Source: Oikopleura dioica
Taxonomy: Eukaryota > Chordata > Appendicularia > Copelata > Oikopleuridae
Reading direction: 5' to 3'
DNA length: 64,000 nt
Assembly (NCBI GenBank): GCA_907165135.1
Contig: OU015566.1
Location: 4,280,501 to 4,344,500 of the forward strand
The notes beneath the pieces are model-generated. The model saw only the letters and a list, made by a program, of their open reading frames with translations, made no database searches and was not told the DNA's origin. Positions 11,312 through 21,715 of this stretch are shown here, in pieces. Within the stretch, counting starts at the first letter, position 1. The number at the start of each line of letters is the position of its first letter. The position numbers were made by a program, and so were the translations under genes.

Positions 11312-11370
11312 AGGCTTGGCCACTGTCCGTAGTCCCTCAGTCTTAGCAAGGCCCACACCAGTCATCTACA
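11190..11370 (+). repeat. 3' LTR
   Basis: Looks identical to the 5' LTR across 181 bp. Preceded by a purine-rich run (AAAATAAAAAGGACCGGGA) that may serve as polypurine tract. Followed directly by the GGGTG target duplication. Confidence 0.85.
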
Positions 11371-11475
11371 GGGTGTCAACATCGATTTCGTGATTTTTGT
11401 TGATTCGATAGTGACACCCTTAATCGAAAAAAAACAGAGCAATTTTCCATTGAAATTTATTTACATGTCAAATCT

Positions 11476-14400
11476 CTAGAATTCTGTGAGTGCATTGAAT
11501 TTTTCTAAAGCAGGTTCGTTCAAAAATGACAAAGATGACAGTAAACTTGAGCTGTAAGGAACTTGGAGGAGGAACAAAGGATGAGGAAGAATCAGCTGCA
11601 CTTGGTCAGGAGCGATTGAAAATGGGAAATTGTCTTCTATGTATTCAACGGCCTTTTCGATATCGTCGATGATTTTGTTTATGTGAAGCAAGAACGCCTG
11701 AAAATAAAGGGAAGAAAAGTACAATTTTCAAACCTTCACGAAAAATGACTCGACATCCAGTTTTTCTTCGATTATCAATTTCAGACGCTCCAATTCATCG
11801 TAAGCTTCATGGAAATCGACGGTTGACTCGAGTCGTTTCTGGATAAAATCATTGAAAAACTCAGCCATTGTCATGTTTTCATTGAAATTCAGCGCTTCGA
11901 AGATTGTTTCAAAAGTGCTCATTTTTGCTCAAACAATTTTTTTTTCATTATTTTTTTTCTTATTTGAGCAAATTCCTTCGCGAACCGTCAAAATTGCGAT
12001 AAAGCAAAGCCAGGTAATTAATTTCCAAGCCAATTTTTTCCCCGAAACAATTCACCGCATCTTCAAAATCTTGAATTCCACCATTTTCCAACTCCATTTT
12101 CGAATCAAGAACCGATTCAAAGCAAGGAATTCCAACATCAAATTCCACCAAGCTATTGTTAAAATGCATTTTATACGTCAAAATATCTTTGAAGCTTTGC
12201 AAATTTGTCTCGTAGACAAGAGAAGGCAAATCGATCGTAAGATGGTCAATGCAATTTTCTGCACCTATGGCATCGAAAGTCTGCGAGCACAGTGTGATGT
12301 TGCCAGCTTTAATGGTTTTTTTTTAATAATTTGAGAGTATTTTGAATGAAATTTGAGGGGGCAAAAAAACCTTTCCTGTTATCATTGATTCATCAAACTC
12401 GAAATTCAAGCTGCCTCTGAAATCTGTAGAGAAAACTAAAGAAGCTTCAGAACTTGAATATTCCACTGTATCCACTTGGGTAATTGTATCGGCCGCTTCG
12501 AACGCTAATTTAAAAGGAACACGATTATCGCTATTGTCGACATTTCGTGCGACATTTAGATCGAAACGTAAGTCACCATATTGGAAGGAACCCGAGTGAC
12601 GGGGATTTTTTTTGTTCAGTTGTCCATTAAATCCAATTGTAAAGTGATCTAGATCGTCGAAATATTTTTTATTGAAATTAAACATCGTGGAGAAAGAGTA
12701 ATCATCTGGAGTCAAGGAGAAGAAAAACACATCGACATAAAAATCTGAAACCCTTATTTCTATTGATCCAGTTTCTGTAAAATTTGCCGCCATTACTTCG
12801 ACAACGTAGTCGTCTTCTTCCGTTGATGTGGTAAAAAATGAAGAAAGCGATGCTTTTTCTTTTTTCTCCGTAGTGTATCCGAAGCCTGAAGAAAAATATT
12901 GCTTATCGCCGATTCCAACAGCACCGATTGAATTGACCGCCAAATACTCTGGAATCTCTTCGAAGATATTTTGCTCGAAATAAATTCTTGCTAGAATTTT
13001 TATTCGTTGGCTGTAGTCGACTTCATAGTCGAGCTTAGAATATATCTTGACAAATTTGTCATTCAACCAAGCCTTGCATTTCGGATTCAAGGGGTTAATT
13101 TCGCATCGAAGACCAGTTGAAAGTGTTGATCCTTGTTCATCTCTAGAATTCAGCTCAACTCCGCCGAGACCAAAATAAAGTGACCCCTCGCTCGTTTCCG
13201 ATTTCCAGGAAAATTCGCTGCCAGAAGCGTCAGTTTCAATTTCCAGATTCATGTTTTCGCCGTAGCTGATTTTGAATGGCTTTTCTTCGCTTTTTTCGAT
13301 TGTTGAAACTTCGCCGTCTTTTTCGACCCTGATCGAGTAGTTTTCACCATCGCCGTCGATGACAACATCCACGTCCATTTTCTCCGAATCAAGGTTGACT
13401 TGAATCCCGTCTTCTGTCGACGAAATCTTCAATTCATCAAAATCCACTGGCGACCAAGAATCTTCAAGCTCGTTTTGAATCGAAATTTCTTGGTCGTTCC
13501 ATCTTGCCGAGAGAAATTCACCATCATGCTGATAGAACACCGAATTGTTCCCGAAGTTCAGGTCGTAGATTTTTTGAGAATCTTCGGTTGGCACAATTAT
13601 TTTCCCGAGTTTTCTGTCCGCGTTCCAAGAAACGGAGCCGGGGCCATCTTCCGTCTCGAAATTGACCCTCCCGATTCTAGAGAAAAATCGAGGGCAGCGA
13701 AGAAGCGTTGTGACGACCTCATTGTTGTTGTCATTCAAGCCGCATTCAGTGGAAACTTTGTAGACTCCTCCAAGGCCTTTGAGGTCGAACTCGAGCTGGT
13801 CGGAAACCGTCACATCGGGGAGAGGGAGGAGACTGGATTTAAAACGGAACTCTTCGCCAGCGTCGAATTCAGAGTCGAAATTATTTGCCAGGTTGAAATT
13901 AACGAAAGATGATTGATCGGATTCAGGGTAAATCGAAAAATTGCCATGTATATTTTTCATTTCTTCGTGGAGATCGACAAAAATCGCTGTAGATAAGAAG
14001 TCCTCGCCAGCCAAGTAGATAGAAGGATGAATGAAGAGATCATACATTTTATCTCCTTCCCAGTTGGTCGCAAGCACAAGGTTCAAATGATGTTTTAGGG
14101 ATTCGATCAAGTTGAATGAAAGTTCAAAACTTTCTTCCTCAGTTGAATAATTAGTCTGTAAACGGCAAGTTGTGTCTTTATGATGAATGTTAAAGAAACC
14201 ATGTATCATCTGTTCTTCTTGTTTACCGACTGACATCGTTAGAATTGTTTTTGGTTGATCTTCCTTTTGACTTGTTATAAATTGTAGCACGAAAGCATCG
14301 GCTCTTCCATCGAAATAACCCGATTGTTCTCCGACTCCAATAATGTCAGTTAAATTGACTCCAAAATAGACGCGATCGAAAATTCTGTAATCAAATAATG

Positions 14401-17400
14401 CATAAGTCTCGTCGTCATTTTTATCGTTGAAATCCATTATAATAGAAATTATATGACTTTCTTCCAAATTGTTTTTCTGAAGCCCAAATCTGAGTTCAGC
14501 ATAAGATCCCAAGAAAGTGACTTTGTATCCTTCTATTTCTGTCAAAAGCTCAGTTTTCTCAAAATTGTTCGAAAGTTCCAGTCGAATCGGCTCGTTAACA
14601 AATGGAAAGAAAACCTGAAGATTCTCGAGACTCTCGTGGAATCGCTTCAATTTGTTATGAGCGGTGTAATACTTAAAGAAACTTTCGAGCAAGCCATTTG
14701 AGTCTTGTTTCTTGATCAAAATCGATCTGTAATCGTGAGAATCCAGAGGGCGCTCTGACTCTAGCGGGTAAAAATCGTGTCGGACCAAGTATGCAACCCA
14801 GTCGTTTTTATCTGACATTGGCTGATACTGTATTCTTGCTACACTTTCCAGATTCTCGCCGACAAGGAAAGATCCGACGAAGTTGCTGATAGTCAAAAGT
14901 TCTGACGTAACTTCATCCGGGTCAAAATTCGCCTGAAAGAGATATTTTTCTTGGCCAAGATTCGCAACGGACATGACTGTTTCTCCGCTACCGAGATTGT
15001 CGTACTCTCCGAAATCCTTGTCCGATTTTAAAAACTGAAGGTCAAATTTCGCCACGAAAAAACACTCAACTCTTTTAGACAGATGGCGACTTATTTCCGT
15101 CGAGAGATTTCTCGAAGCAAGTTGAGTCGAATTTGAAGGATCAACGCCGCAATAAAAATCGGCTTTTTGGAAGTTCTCTTCGCTGATGTCATTTCCCGTG
15201 ATCAAAACTTTCATTCTTCTCGGAATTTCTTCCAACTCCTTGGTTCTTATTTCGACACTTCCTTGGAACTCCTTGTTGACTCGCTGAAGACTGCCATCAA
15301 GACCGACAAGAATATCTTTCGCGTCTTTTCTTATTTTTAGATCAAGCCGATCGCATCGCACAGAAAAATCATCCAGCAATAATTCAACCAACGATTTCTC
15401 CTGCGAGCTCGTGGTTGATTGGCAAATACCCTTCATCGAAATTTCTCTAGGCCAACTGCTGAGAATATCGAAAGATTGAGCGAATTTGACGTTTCTGAGG
15501 CGGATTTTCTTCTCTTTTCCTGAGTCACGTGATGATGTTTCAAGAGCGAGTTCAAGTTCTTGTCGTTTCGTTCGGTTGTCGAGGGCGATTTGCAGGATCC
15601 TGGAAGGCCTCGATCCCTTGATATTCAGTTTTATGTAGGGGCCAAAAAACTCTTCGAGGAAACCCAAGGATGTTGAGAACAACGATGTCATGTCAACCTG
15701 GCCTGATCGCAGAATTCTTCCATTTCCGCTAATTTCTAAATAATGATTCACGCTGTCAATTTTCACGCTCAATTTTGCTAGTCCATTTGTTTCGCCAAAC
15801 ATGAGTGATCGACGAGATCTTAGGTCTGAGAGATTCTCGGAAGCGAGAACTTGAGCGAGTTTCTCCACGAAATCTACTGCAGAATCGCCGGATCTTGAGC
15901 CGATGAATTCGATTCCATTGTCTTGATTGATGTTTTTGAGGGAGTTTTCGAAATGATAAAGTCCTTGGACCGAAAGAGAATCGTCATTTAGATGAACAGC
16001 GAGTTTCGGTCGGAAGTGGATTTTTTCTTGATTCCAAGAGACCATCGTCCAATGCTCGATGTCGAAGTTTTTCAAGCTCGCGAGGATCGATTTGACATCG
16101 ATTTTATTAATGCTCGTTTGAAGCTCATTTACTCTGAATCCCGATTCAAACTCGGCATTTTCAGCGAGCTCTGGAAATTTCTCGTTTTTCCAGCTTGTCG
16201 AGATGATGACTCTTGGTTGATTTTTCAAGTCCAATGCTCCTTGACTCCTCCATTTGATCATTTCCGTTTCGTTTTCGTGATAAATGATCAGGAGATTTTT
16301 CTTGATTTCGTCGAGAATATCGACATCAAGGACAAGATCGCGATTGAAGCCAAAAATGGTCGAGGAAATTTGTTTTGCGCTGTTGATCGATTGAAGCTCG
16401 AATCCAATTTTGTCATAATATTCTCCCGAGCAAGAGGATTTGAAAAGAATCGTCGTGTCTGTAATGTCCCCTGTACTTGAACAATCGAAAACAGGGGCCA
16501 GGGCGTGGCCAATTCTACTCCTTAGCCTCCATCGTTTCTTCTCGAAAAATCGGCTGATGAAGTAAAGGTCGATTTGAAGGTATTTGGACAAAAAGACATT
16601 GTCGACGAGGTGCAGTTCGATGGCATCGTTGATGGCGAAGTCGATTTTGGTTTTCACATCTTCATCCGTTGTCAAGGTAAAATTCATCGATTTGGCAAGA
16701 GTGTCGAGGTTTCCAACGAAATCAGCTCTTTTGTACTTTCCGGGGTATTTGGACTTGCCGCTGATGAAAACCTTTCCGAATCGTCGATACTTTCTGAAGT
16801 TGACGGTCATTCTATACGCAGCTACATCCCCAATTCTCGTCAAATCTCCTGGGTCCTCAATCGGATGAAAAAGTTGAAGCGATCCGATGCTAGACTCGGG
16901 CTTGAATTTCCACTGCCAACCTCCGATCTTTCGAATTTTAGCGCTCGGAGAATTCAGCTCCTTGATTTTTGACAGGACGCCTGTTGAGGCGATTCCTTTC
17001 TTGTCAAAAGCGCTCTGGAAAGTGATGGAATTATTGTCGGCTATGTAGACGCCGTCGATTCGCGCGTCGTTTTCATTGTTGAAAATATCAAGCATGAACT
17101 CATTGTTGACTCCTCCCAGGTCGATTTTCGCGGAAGCAGAAATGTTGGAGAAAATGCTTTCTTCATCGAATTTGTAGTCGACGGAATACGCAATTGTGTA
17201 CTTTTCCTCGCCATCTTCAAAATCCCCTTTGATCTTTTTAAAGTCATCTTGTTCGAAGGCAACTGCATAATTCGACCTGGGAAGGGAATCATACTCAGCA
17301 GGGTCGGAGGTTAAAAGGACAGAAGATATCTTTGCGTTGACTCTTATTTTGTGATCGGCAGAAAGCAGCTTGTAGGTGTCGATGAACAAGTAGCCATTTT

Positions 17401-19399
17401 CAAGTTTTATCAAATATGGGATGTAGAGATTTGCTCGGAGAATTGTTGAAAAATGATCGTCGCCGTCATCTGGCGAATTTCTCAAAAGATAGGAAAGAAG
17501 CAAGTACTCTTCATCGGTAGATTTGACTTTGAGCTCTAGAAGTTCTGGTCGTTGAATGACTGAGGCATCGATATTGAGATCTACTGTTTGTTGAATTTTA
17601 TCTGTGACTTGTGCTTGCTTCGCGAAGATATTTTTCGTTGAGATTTCGTTCTTGAGGGTGAATTCTTTTGATTCTTGCGCTCCATTTATGAGAAATTGCG
17701 ATTTTCCGCCGATGAAAAATCCATTTTCAGTTGGTTGACTGTCTTGAACTTCATTGAATTCGACTTCGAATGCGAGAATTCTGTCTTTTTCCTGAACAGA
17801 TATGAAGAATCTGGCCTCATACCCGAGAATAACAATATCATGGTCTTTTTTCGCGAAAGAAGCATCCGTTGATAGAGTTTTAGAATCGTTCAGATTAATT
17901 TCTGCGCTTTGGGAAATCAAATTATCCCCGAAATTTCCTCTGATTCCGATTGAGTAAGTATTTTTTTCATCAAAATCGTGATCAATTTTTACCCCTGCTT
18001 GTTGATCAAGAAGTGATGTTTTTAGCGAAAGGGATGTCCCCGTCGAATTATGAAAGAAACCAAAGGATTCGTCGATTTGCAGCGCTTTTGAGACATTTTC
18101 TTGCAGCAAAAATTTTGCCTCGAATTTGGAGCTTTCATCATTTTGAGAAAGACGGATAAAGATAGTATTTGCAAGGTCGAAAGTTGATCCATATTTGGCA
18201 AATGCTGCCCAGCCTCCACCGAAGTTGAGATATTCTTTCTCACCTGAAACCGTCCAAATTTGATTTCCTGATGCAAAAGAGACGTCTAAAAGTTCCGAAG
18301 GCAAGTCGGTTTTTAATTGGAATTGAACTTTCTTCTCCTCGGCCGAAATTAATGTGTATAAATGCAAAAACTCATCGCCGAATTTGCCATCAAGATTCAA
18401 GTCGACAAAAAATGGCTCTGAGAGAAATTTAATTCTCCCTTCAATGAAATCCTCAACAGTCACGTGCCACGAATCATCGAGCTTCTTCATCTTGAAAACC
18501 AAATCCGGGAAGACCTCCGGCGCTGATATCGTCCAATTGTCAGATAGAATTGCTTTTGGTTTTTCAGAGACGCCGAGTTGAAACTTCGGCGGGCTGATTT
18601 TTCCGAACATTTCGACGTTGCCGAAGCTGTCGAGTGCGAAATTCAGCTCGGTCTTGACTTTTGTTTCCTCCATGACGCTGATTTGATAACTTTCCTCGAA
18701 TCTCGCTCTGTTCAAACTTACATCGACATTGAACTCCAAATTTATGTCGGAAGAAAGTAGAAGATTGACGCCCCTGATGGATGAAAAGGCCCAATCGAAT
18801 TCAAACTGATTCGCGCCAATAAGACATCCAGAAAAGTCCATATAGTCGCCGTAAATAGAAGGGATGGAGAAATCCGTCATGAGAAGAATTTCATTGAAGT
18901 TGAGATCTATCTCGCCTGTCTTTAGCTCCGGGAGGAGGTTTGAATAATCACCAGTCCACCAGTTCCACTCAAAAAGCTCCTTCATTCGCTCCAAATCGCC
19001 ACTGTCGAATTGAGTGCTCACCATTTTTCTTCCAAAAACTCCGATTTCTGCGCCGATGCCAATTTTTGAATTATCCTCGTTGATTTTTCTTATTTCCAAA
19101 GAAGCTAGATCGAATGTTTCGCCATAAAATGTCAAGGAAGCATTTGAGTAAAGAAGCTCAGGAAGCATTGATTCTGAATCGTCCGCGAAGATTGTGAAGC
19201 CTTCTACTGTTGCTGAGTGGAAGTCGGTCGGGACATGAAGATTGATGAAAGAGCTTTGAAGGGATGAGGGGTCGAACGGGAGATCCAGGTTGAAGATAAA
19301 AGGCTTCAAGTACCAACGGGTAGGGTCGGAAGAGAATTGGATTGAGTGCATGTAGCTCTTGATAAATGCCTTTTTTGAATAATAATCGCTTAGAGTCAT
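11476..19399 (-). CDS. large lipid transfer protein, C-terminal part (ApoB/vitellogenin class)
   Basis: Exons in coding order: 12371-19399, 11986-12280, 11734-11927, 11476-11697; phases 0, 1, 0 fit, giving 2579 residues. The huge first exon encodes long runs of alternating beta-strand-like segments, typical of the lipid-binding beta-sheet body of large lipid transfer proteins (apolipophorin, ApoB, vitellogenin). There is no signal peptide. An RRSLM sequence near 15800 could be a dibasic processing site. The C-terminal exons contain a TFDAIG segment weakly like a VWD start (uncertain), and the last is hydrophobic. The family's N-terminal domain is encoded separately, immediately upstream. The start is the first ATG after an in-frame stop; TATAAAA lies ~35-41 bp upstream. 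Either this is a gene of its own or the rest of one gene whose intron I could not phase. Confidence 0.7.
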
Positions 19400-19430
19400 T
19401 CATAAATTTTGAAGCATAATCTAGCCAAGG

Positions 19431-19440
19431 GTTTTATACG
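19431..19440 (-). promoter_or_regulatory. TATA-like element before the lipoprotein C-terminal ORF
   Basis: CGTATAAAAC on the minus strand, ~35 bp upstream of the ATG at 19399, with possible splice acceptors (TATTAG, CCTTGGCTAG) on either side. On the other side, AATAAA occurs ~15 bp after the stop of the upstream ORF. Both features suit two separate transcription units, or a dicistronic one with trans-splicing, but neither is proof. Confidence 0.4.
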
Positions 19441-19533
19441 CTGATACAGCTAATATTAATTTAAAGTGTTCGATTTTGGTGAATAAAAATATTATAAATT
19501 CTGCTGTGTTTGTATTTATTTCTGGTTTTTGTT

Positions 19534-21039
19534 TTATGATGAATGAACGAATACTTTTATCCAATCCTGTAGTTGAACCGAGCTCAAGAACTCAAAATTC
19601 CTCTCCAACTTCGCCATCTTCTCACTCGTCGGACAGACCATCCATTTCAGAAAAGCCCTTGCTCTTATCTCCGTTGAATCATGTCCGAAGAAAATCAAGT
19701 CCTCATAAAATCCAGAAAGATCTTCGCACTGACCATCGTTCGCTCCAGAAATGAGGACTCTATCCAATTCTTCATTTTGATGAAAACATTTGAAGATGGA
19801 ATTTTGGTCGATCAGTCCTTTTTCCGAGAGAATTCTTTTTGTTGCCAAGTCGCAGTTTTCCTCTTTGTTTTCAGTAAAGAAATTGATGAATTCGATCATT
19901 TTTTGCTTTTCTAGCGCCATTTTCGATGACATCTGGGGAAGAAAATTGATGAAAGCAGCGAATTTCAAAGGGTTGTTGTTTTCCAGATTCATGATTTTTT
20001 CGAGAAGCGGTTTTGAAAATTCAGTTCTCGTCAAAATCATCTTCGAAATTTCATCATCGGAAAGAATCTTCGTCTCTTCCGCGGCTTCAAGACAATCGAA
20101 AGAATCGCACCACGTGATAACCGTCCTGAAAAGCTTCCTCCATTCTTTCTCATTGAAAGAGCATTTGTAGCTTAGTTCGTCAAACAAGTCGACCAGCTGA
20201 TCTGCCCGCGCGCGTCGAAAATATTTGCTCAGCTCGTGAGTTACCCCTGGCTTTGGACCCAAGCTGCAGAGTTTTTCGAAGGCTTCGCCGATCGGCAAAT
20301 CGAACTCGGAGGAACTTTGTTTGACCTTGGCGAGTTCAAGAGTGTCTTTTTTAAAGTTCGAAAGGTCGAAGTCAAATTTTGACGGAAATGAAAAAAATGG
20401 CTCAAGCTCTATTTTCGTATGAATTTCGGCTGATTTCGTTATATGACTTTCGAGGCACTTGAATTTCGAATCATAGTTGATGCAGGTTAGGGTAGAATTG
20501 ACAAGAGGGACTGCTTGAGCGATGATTTTCGTCGCCACATTTTTCGATTTTCCTGAACAATGCGCCAGGTTTTTTCTCCAGCTGAAGCCGTTTCCGTCTT
20601 TGCTAAATTTAGTGGCGCATTTTCCATTGTAATCTTCAACCAAATAGTCTATCTCTTCAGCTTCGTTCTCTTCGTTGAAAAATTTTTCGTGCTCGAAAAT
20701 TGAAGCGACAATTTTCAGATCATTCAGCGAAGCGTCGTTTTTCGAAGTTGAGCAGTAAGTGTTTTCATTTTTCAAGAGCAGAGATCCAGAAGACTCGAAA
20801 ACATGGCATTGCGAATTTTCTGATGTTTGAGTTTTTATAACGATTCTTTCTTGAGCTTGGTTTGATTTTTCATCCACATCAAACAGATTTGTTGGTTTGT
20901 ATTTTGTTAATTCGTAGGAATGAAATGCATCAGCAGTAGCTTCAAAATCGCACTTTTCAAGCGTTGATTGAGAGCACTCTTCTTGCGATAAAGCAGATTT
21001 GATGAAAAAAAGAAAGAGTATTTTATATTTTTCTCTCAT
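19534..21039 (-). CDS. large lipid transfer protein N-terminal domain, separate ORF
   Basis: 501 residues in one exon. It begins with a signal peptide (starts MREKYKILFLFFIKSALSQ) followed by a Cys-containing beta domain (ECSQSTLEKCDFEATADAF) and, from ~residue 260, a helical part (RARADQLVDLFDEL, IRARAFLKWMVCPTSEKMA) resembling the vitellogenin/ApoB/MTP N-terminal module that loads lipid. The family normally carries this module fused to the beta-sheet body. Here the frame closes at VFVHSS just where the helical domain would end, followed by AATAAA, and the body ORF starts 134 bp later. A donor AAA|GTATTC exists near the end, but no acceptor keeps the downstream frame. Confidence 0.65.
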   Translation of the reverse strand: MREKYKILFLFFIKSALSQEECSQSTLEKCDFEATADAFHSYELTKYKPTNLFDVDEKSNQAQERIVIKTQTSENSQCHVFESSGSLLLKNENTYCSTSKNDASLNDLKIVASIFEHEKFFNEENEAEEIDYLVEDYNGKCATKFSKDGNGFSWRKNLAHCSGKSKNVATKIIAQAVPLVNSTLTCINYDSKFKCLESHITKSAEIHTKIELEPFFSFPSKFDFDLSNFKKDTLELAKVKQSSSEFDLPIGEAFEKLCSLGPKPGVTHELSKYFRRARADQLVDLFDELSYKCSFNEKEWRKLFRTVITWCDSFDCLEAAEETKILSDDEISKMILTRTEFSKPLLEKIMNLENNNPLKFAAFINFLPQMSSKMALEKQKMIEFINFFTENKEENCDLATKRILSEKGLIDQNSIFKCFHQNEELDRVLISGANDGQCEDLSGFYEDLIFFGHDSTEIRARAFLKWMVCPTSEKMAKLERNFEFLSSVQLQDWIKVFVHSS

Positions 21040-21715
21040 GATTTTTTCGCTTTTACGAAATGCACGAGATGTAAGCTAGTCTACGGGTTCATTTGAAGAG
21101 GATCAACAACTCAAGCAGATGCAGTAAACAACTGCGAAACTGTCCCCAAACATAAGGAGCAAAGGTGAGCTGGGGTTTTCAATTTCGGTTCACATTTTAT
21201 CATCTTGTGGGAATATTTAAGGAAACCCAGAGCGAGAATTTTGAATGAATAAAAAGATTTTTTGCAAAGAAACAGTTGACAAAGTAAATAACAAGAAATT
21301 AGATTCTTTTTTGCAATAAAATTTTCGGAGAATAAAAAAAACTGTAAAAACCATAAGTTCGGTGAGAATCTGACGTATCAGTATTTTATTTAAGATCAAT
21401 TTGTTGAAGACAAATAACTACTATCGTGTGTCCGTTGATGCCGTATCAGACTTAAATGATTAAACATTATTAAATTCATAAAGATATATTGACTAAAAAG
21501 GCTCAAAATGATCTTTTATGATAGCTCAAAGAAACAGATACCTTGTTAGACAGGGCTTCTTTCGTAACTTCTCATTTTGAAAGTTTTTCCGAATATGTTC
21601 AATTTCAAATGATTCAAGTCTATTCACAATATTTCAAATATTTACTTTTGCTTATTTGACGCTCTCTCGCTCGCGGCGCATTTTCACCGAAATTTAAAAA
21701 AAAAAAGAGAAAAAA
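21040..21715. other. divergent intergenic region between lipoprotein and beta-catenin genes
   Basis: 676 bp separating two divergent starts, so it should hold both promoters. No exon was found, and I searched it specifically for a beta-catenin N-terminal exon with a DSGxxS motif without success. No obvious repeat. Confidence 0.5.

Larger units (their letters stand above)
7343..11370 (+). mobile_element. Ty3/gypsy-type LTR retrotransposon (Tor-like), internally deleted
   Basis: Two 181-bp LTRs (7343-7523 and 11190-11370) start TGAGG, end TCTACA and look identical by eye. They are flanked by a 5-bp target duplication GGGTG (7338-7342 and 11371-11375). Between them lie a gag-like ORF with a zinc knuckle and a pol frame with aspartic protease and reverse transcriptase. 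The pol frame stops early in RNase H: after the ILIASDASS segment the sequence jumps to an unrelated short stretch and then the 3' LTR, so the rest of RNase H and integrase are missing and no env is present. It is therefore non-autonomous now. Matching LTRs imply recent insertion. Tor elements are known from larvaceans; assignment to them is inference from structure. Confidence 0.85.
7334..11423. mobile_element. older TTAAGGGTGTC inverted-repeat element, split by the retrotransposon
   Basis: Left piece 7334-7342 (TTAAGGGTG) and right piece 11371-11423 (GGGTGTCAACATCG ... GTGACACCCTTAA). Removing the LTR element and one copy of GGGTG restores a ~57-bp element starting TTAAGGGTGTCAACATCGAT, the same start as the intact copy at 51394-51470. 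This shows the order of insertion: small element first, retrotransposon second. Confidence 0.75.

Noticed and set aside
15992..16972. Plus-strand ORFs of 130-160 codons within the lipoprotein gene
   Set aside because: They lie opposite one uninterrupted 7-kb coding exon and share its codon-derived composition.
19158..19403. Alternative frame (MNDSKRLLFKKG) as the continuation of the lipoprotein N-terminal ORF
   Set aside because: It stays open only 81 codons and ends in a stop while the neighbouring frame continues for more than 2300 codons.
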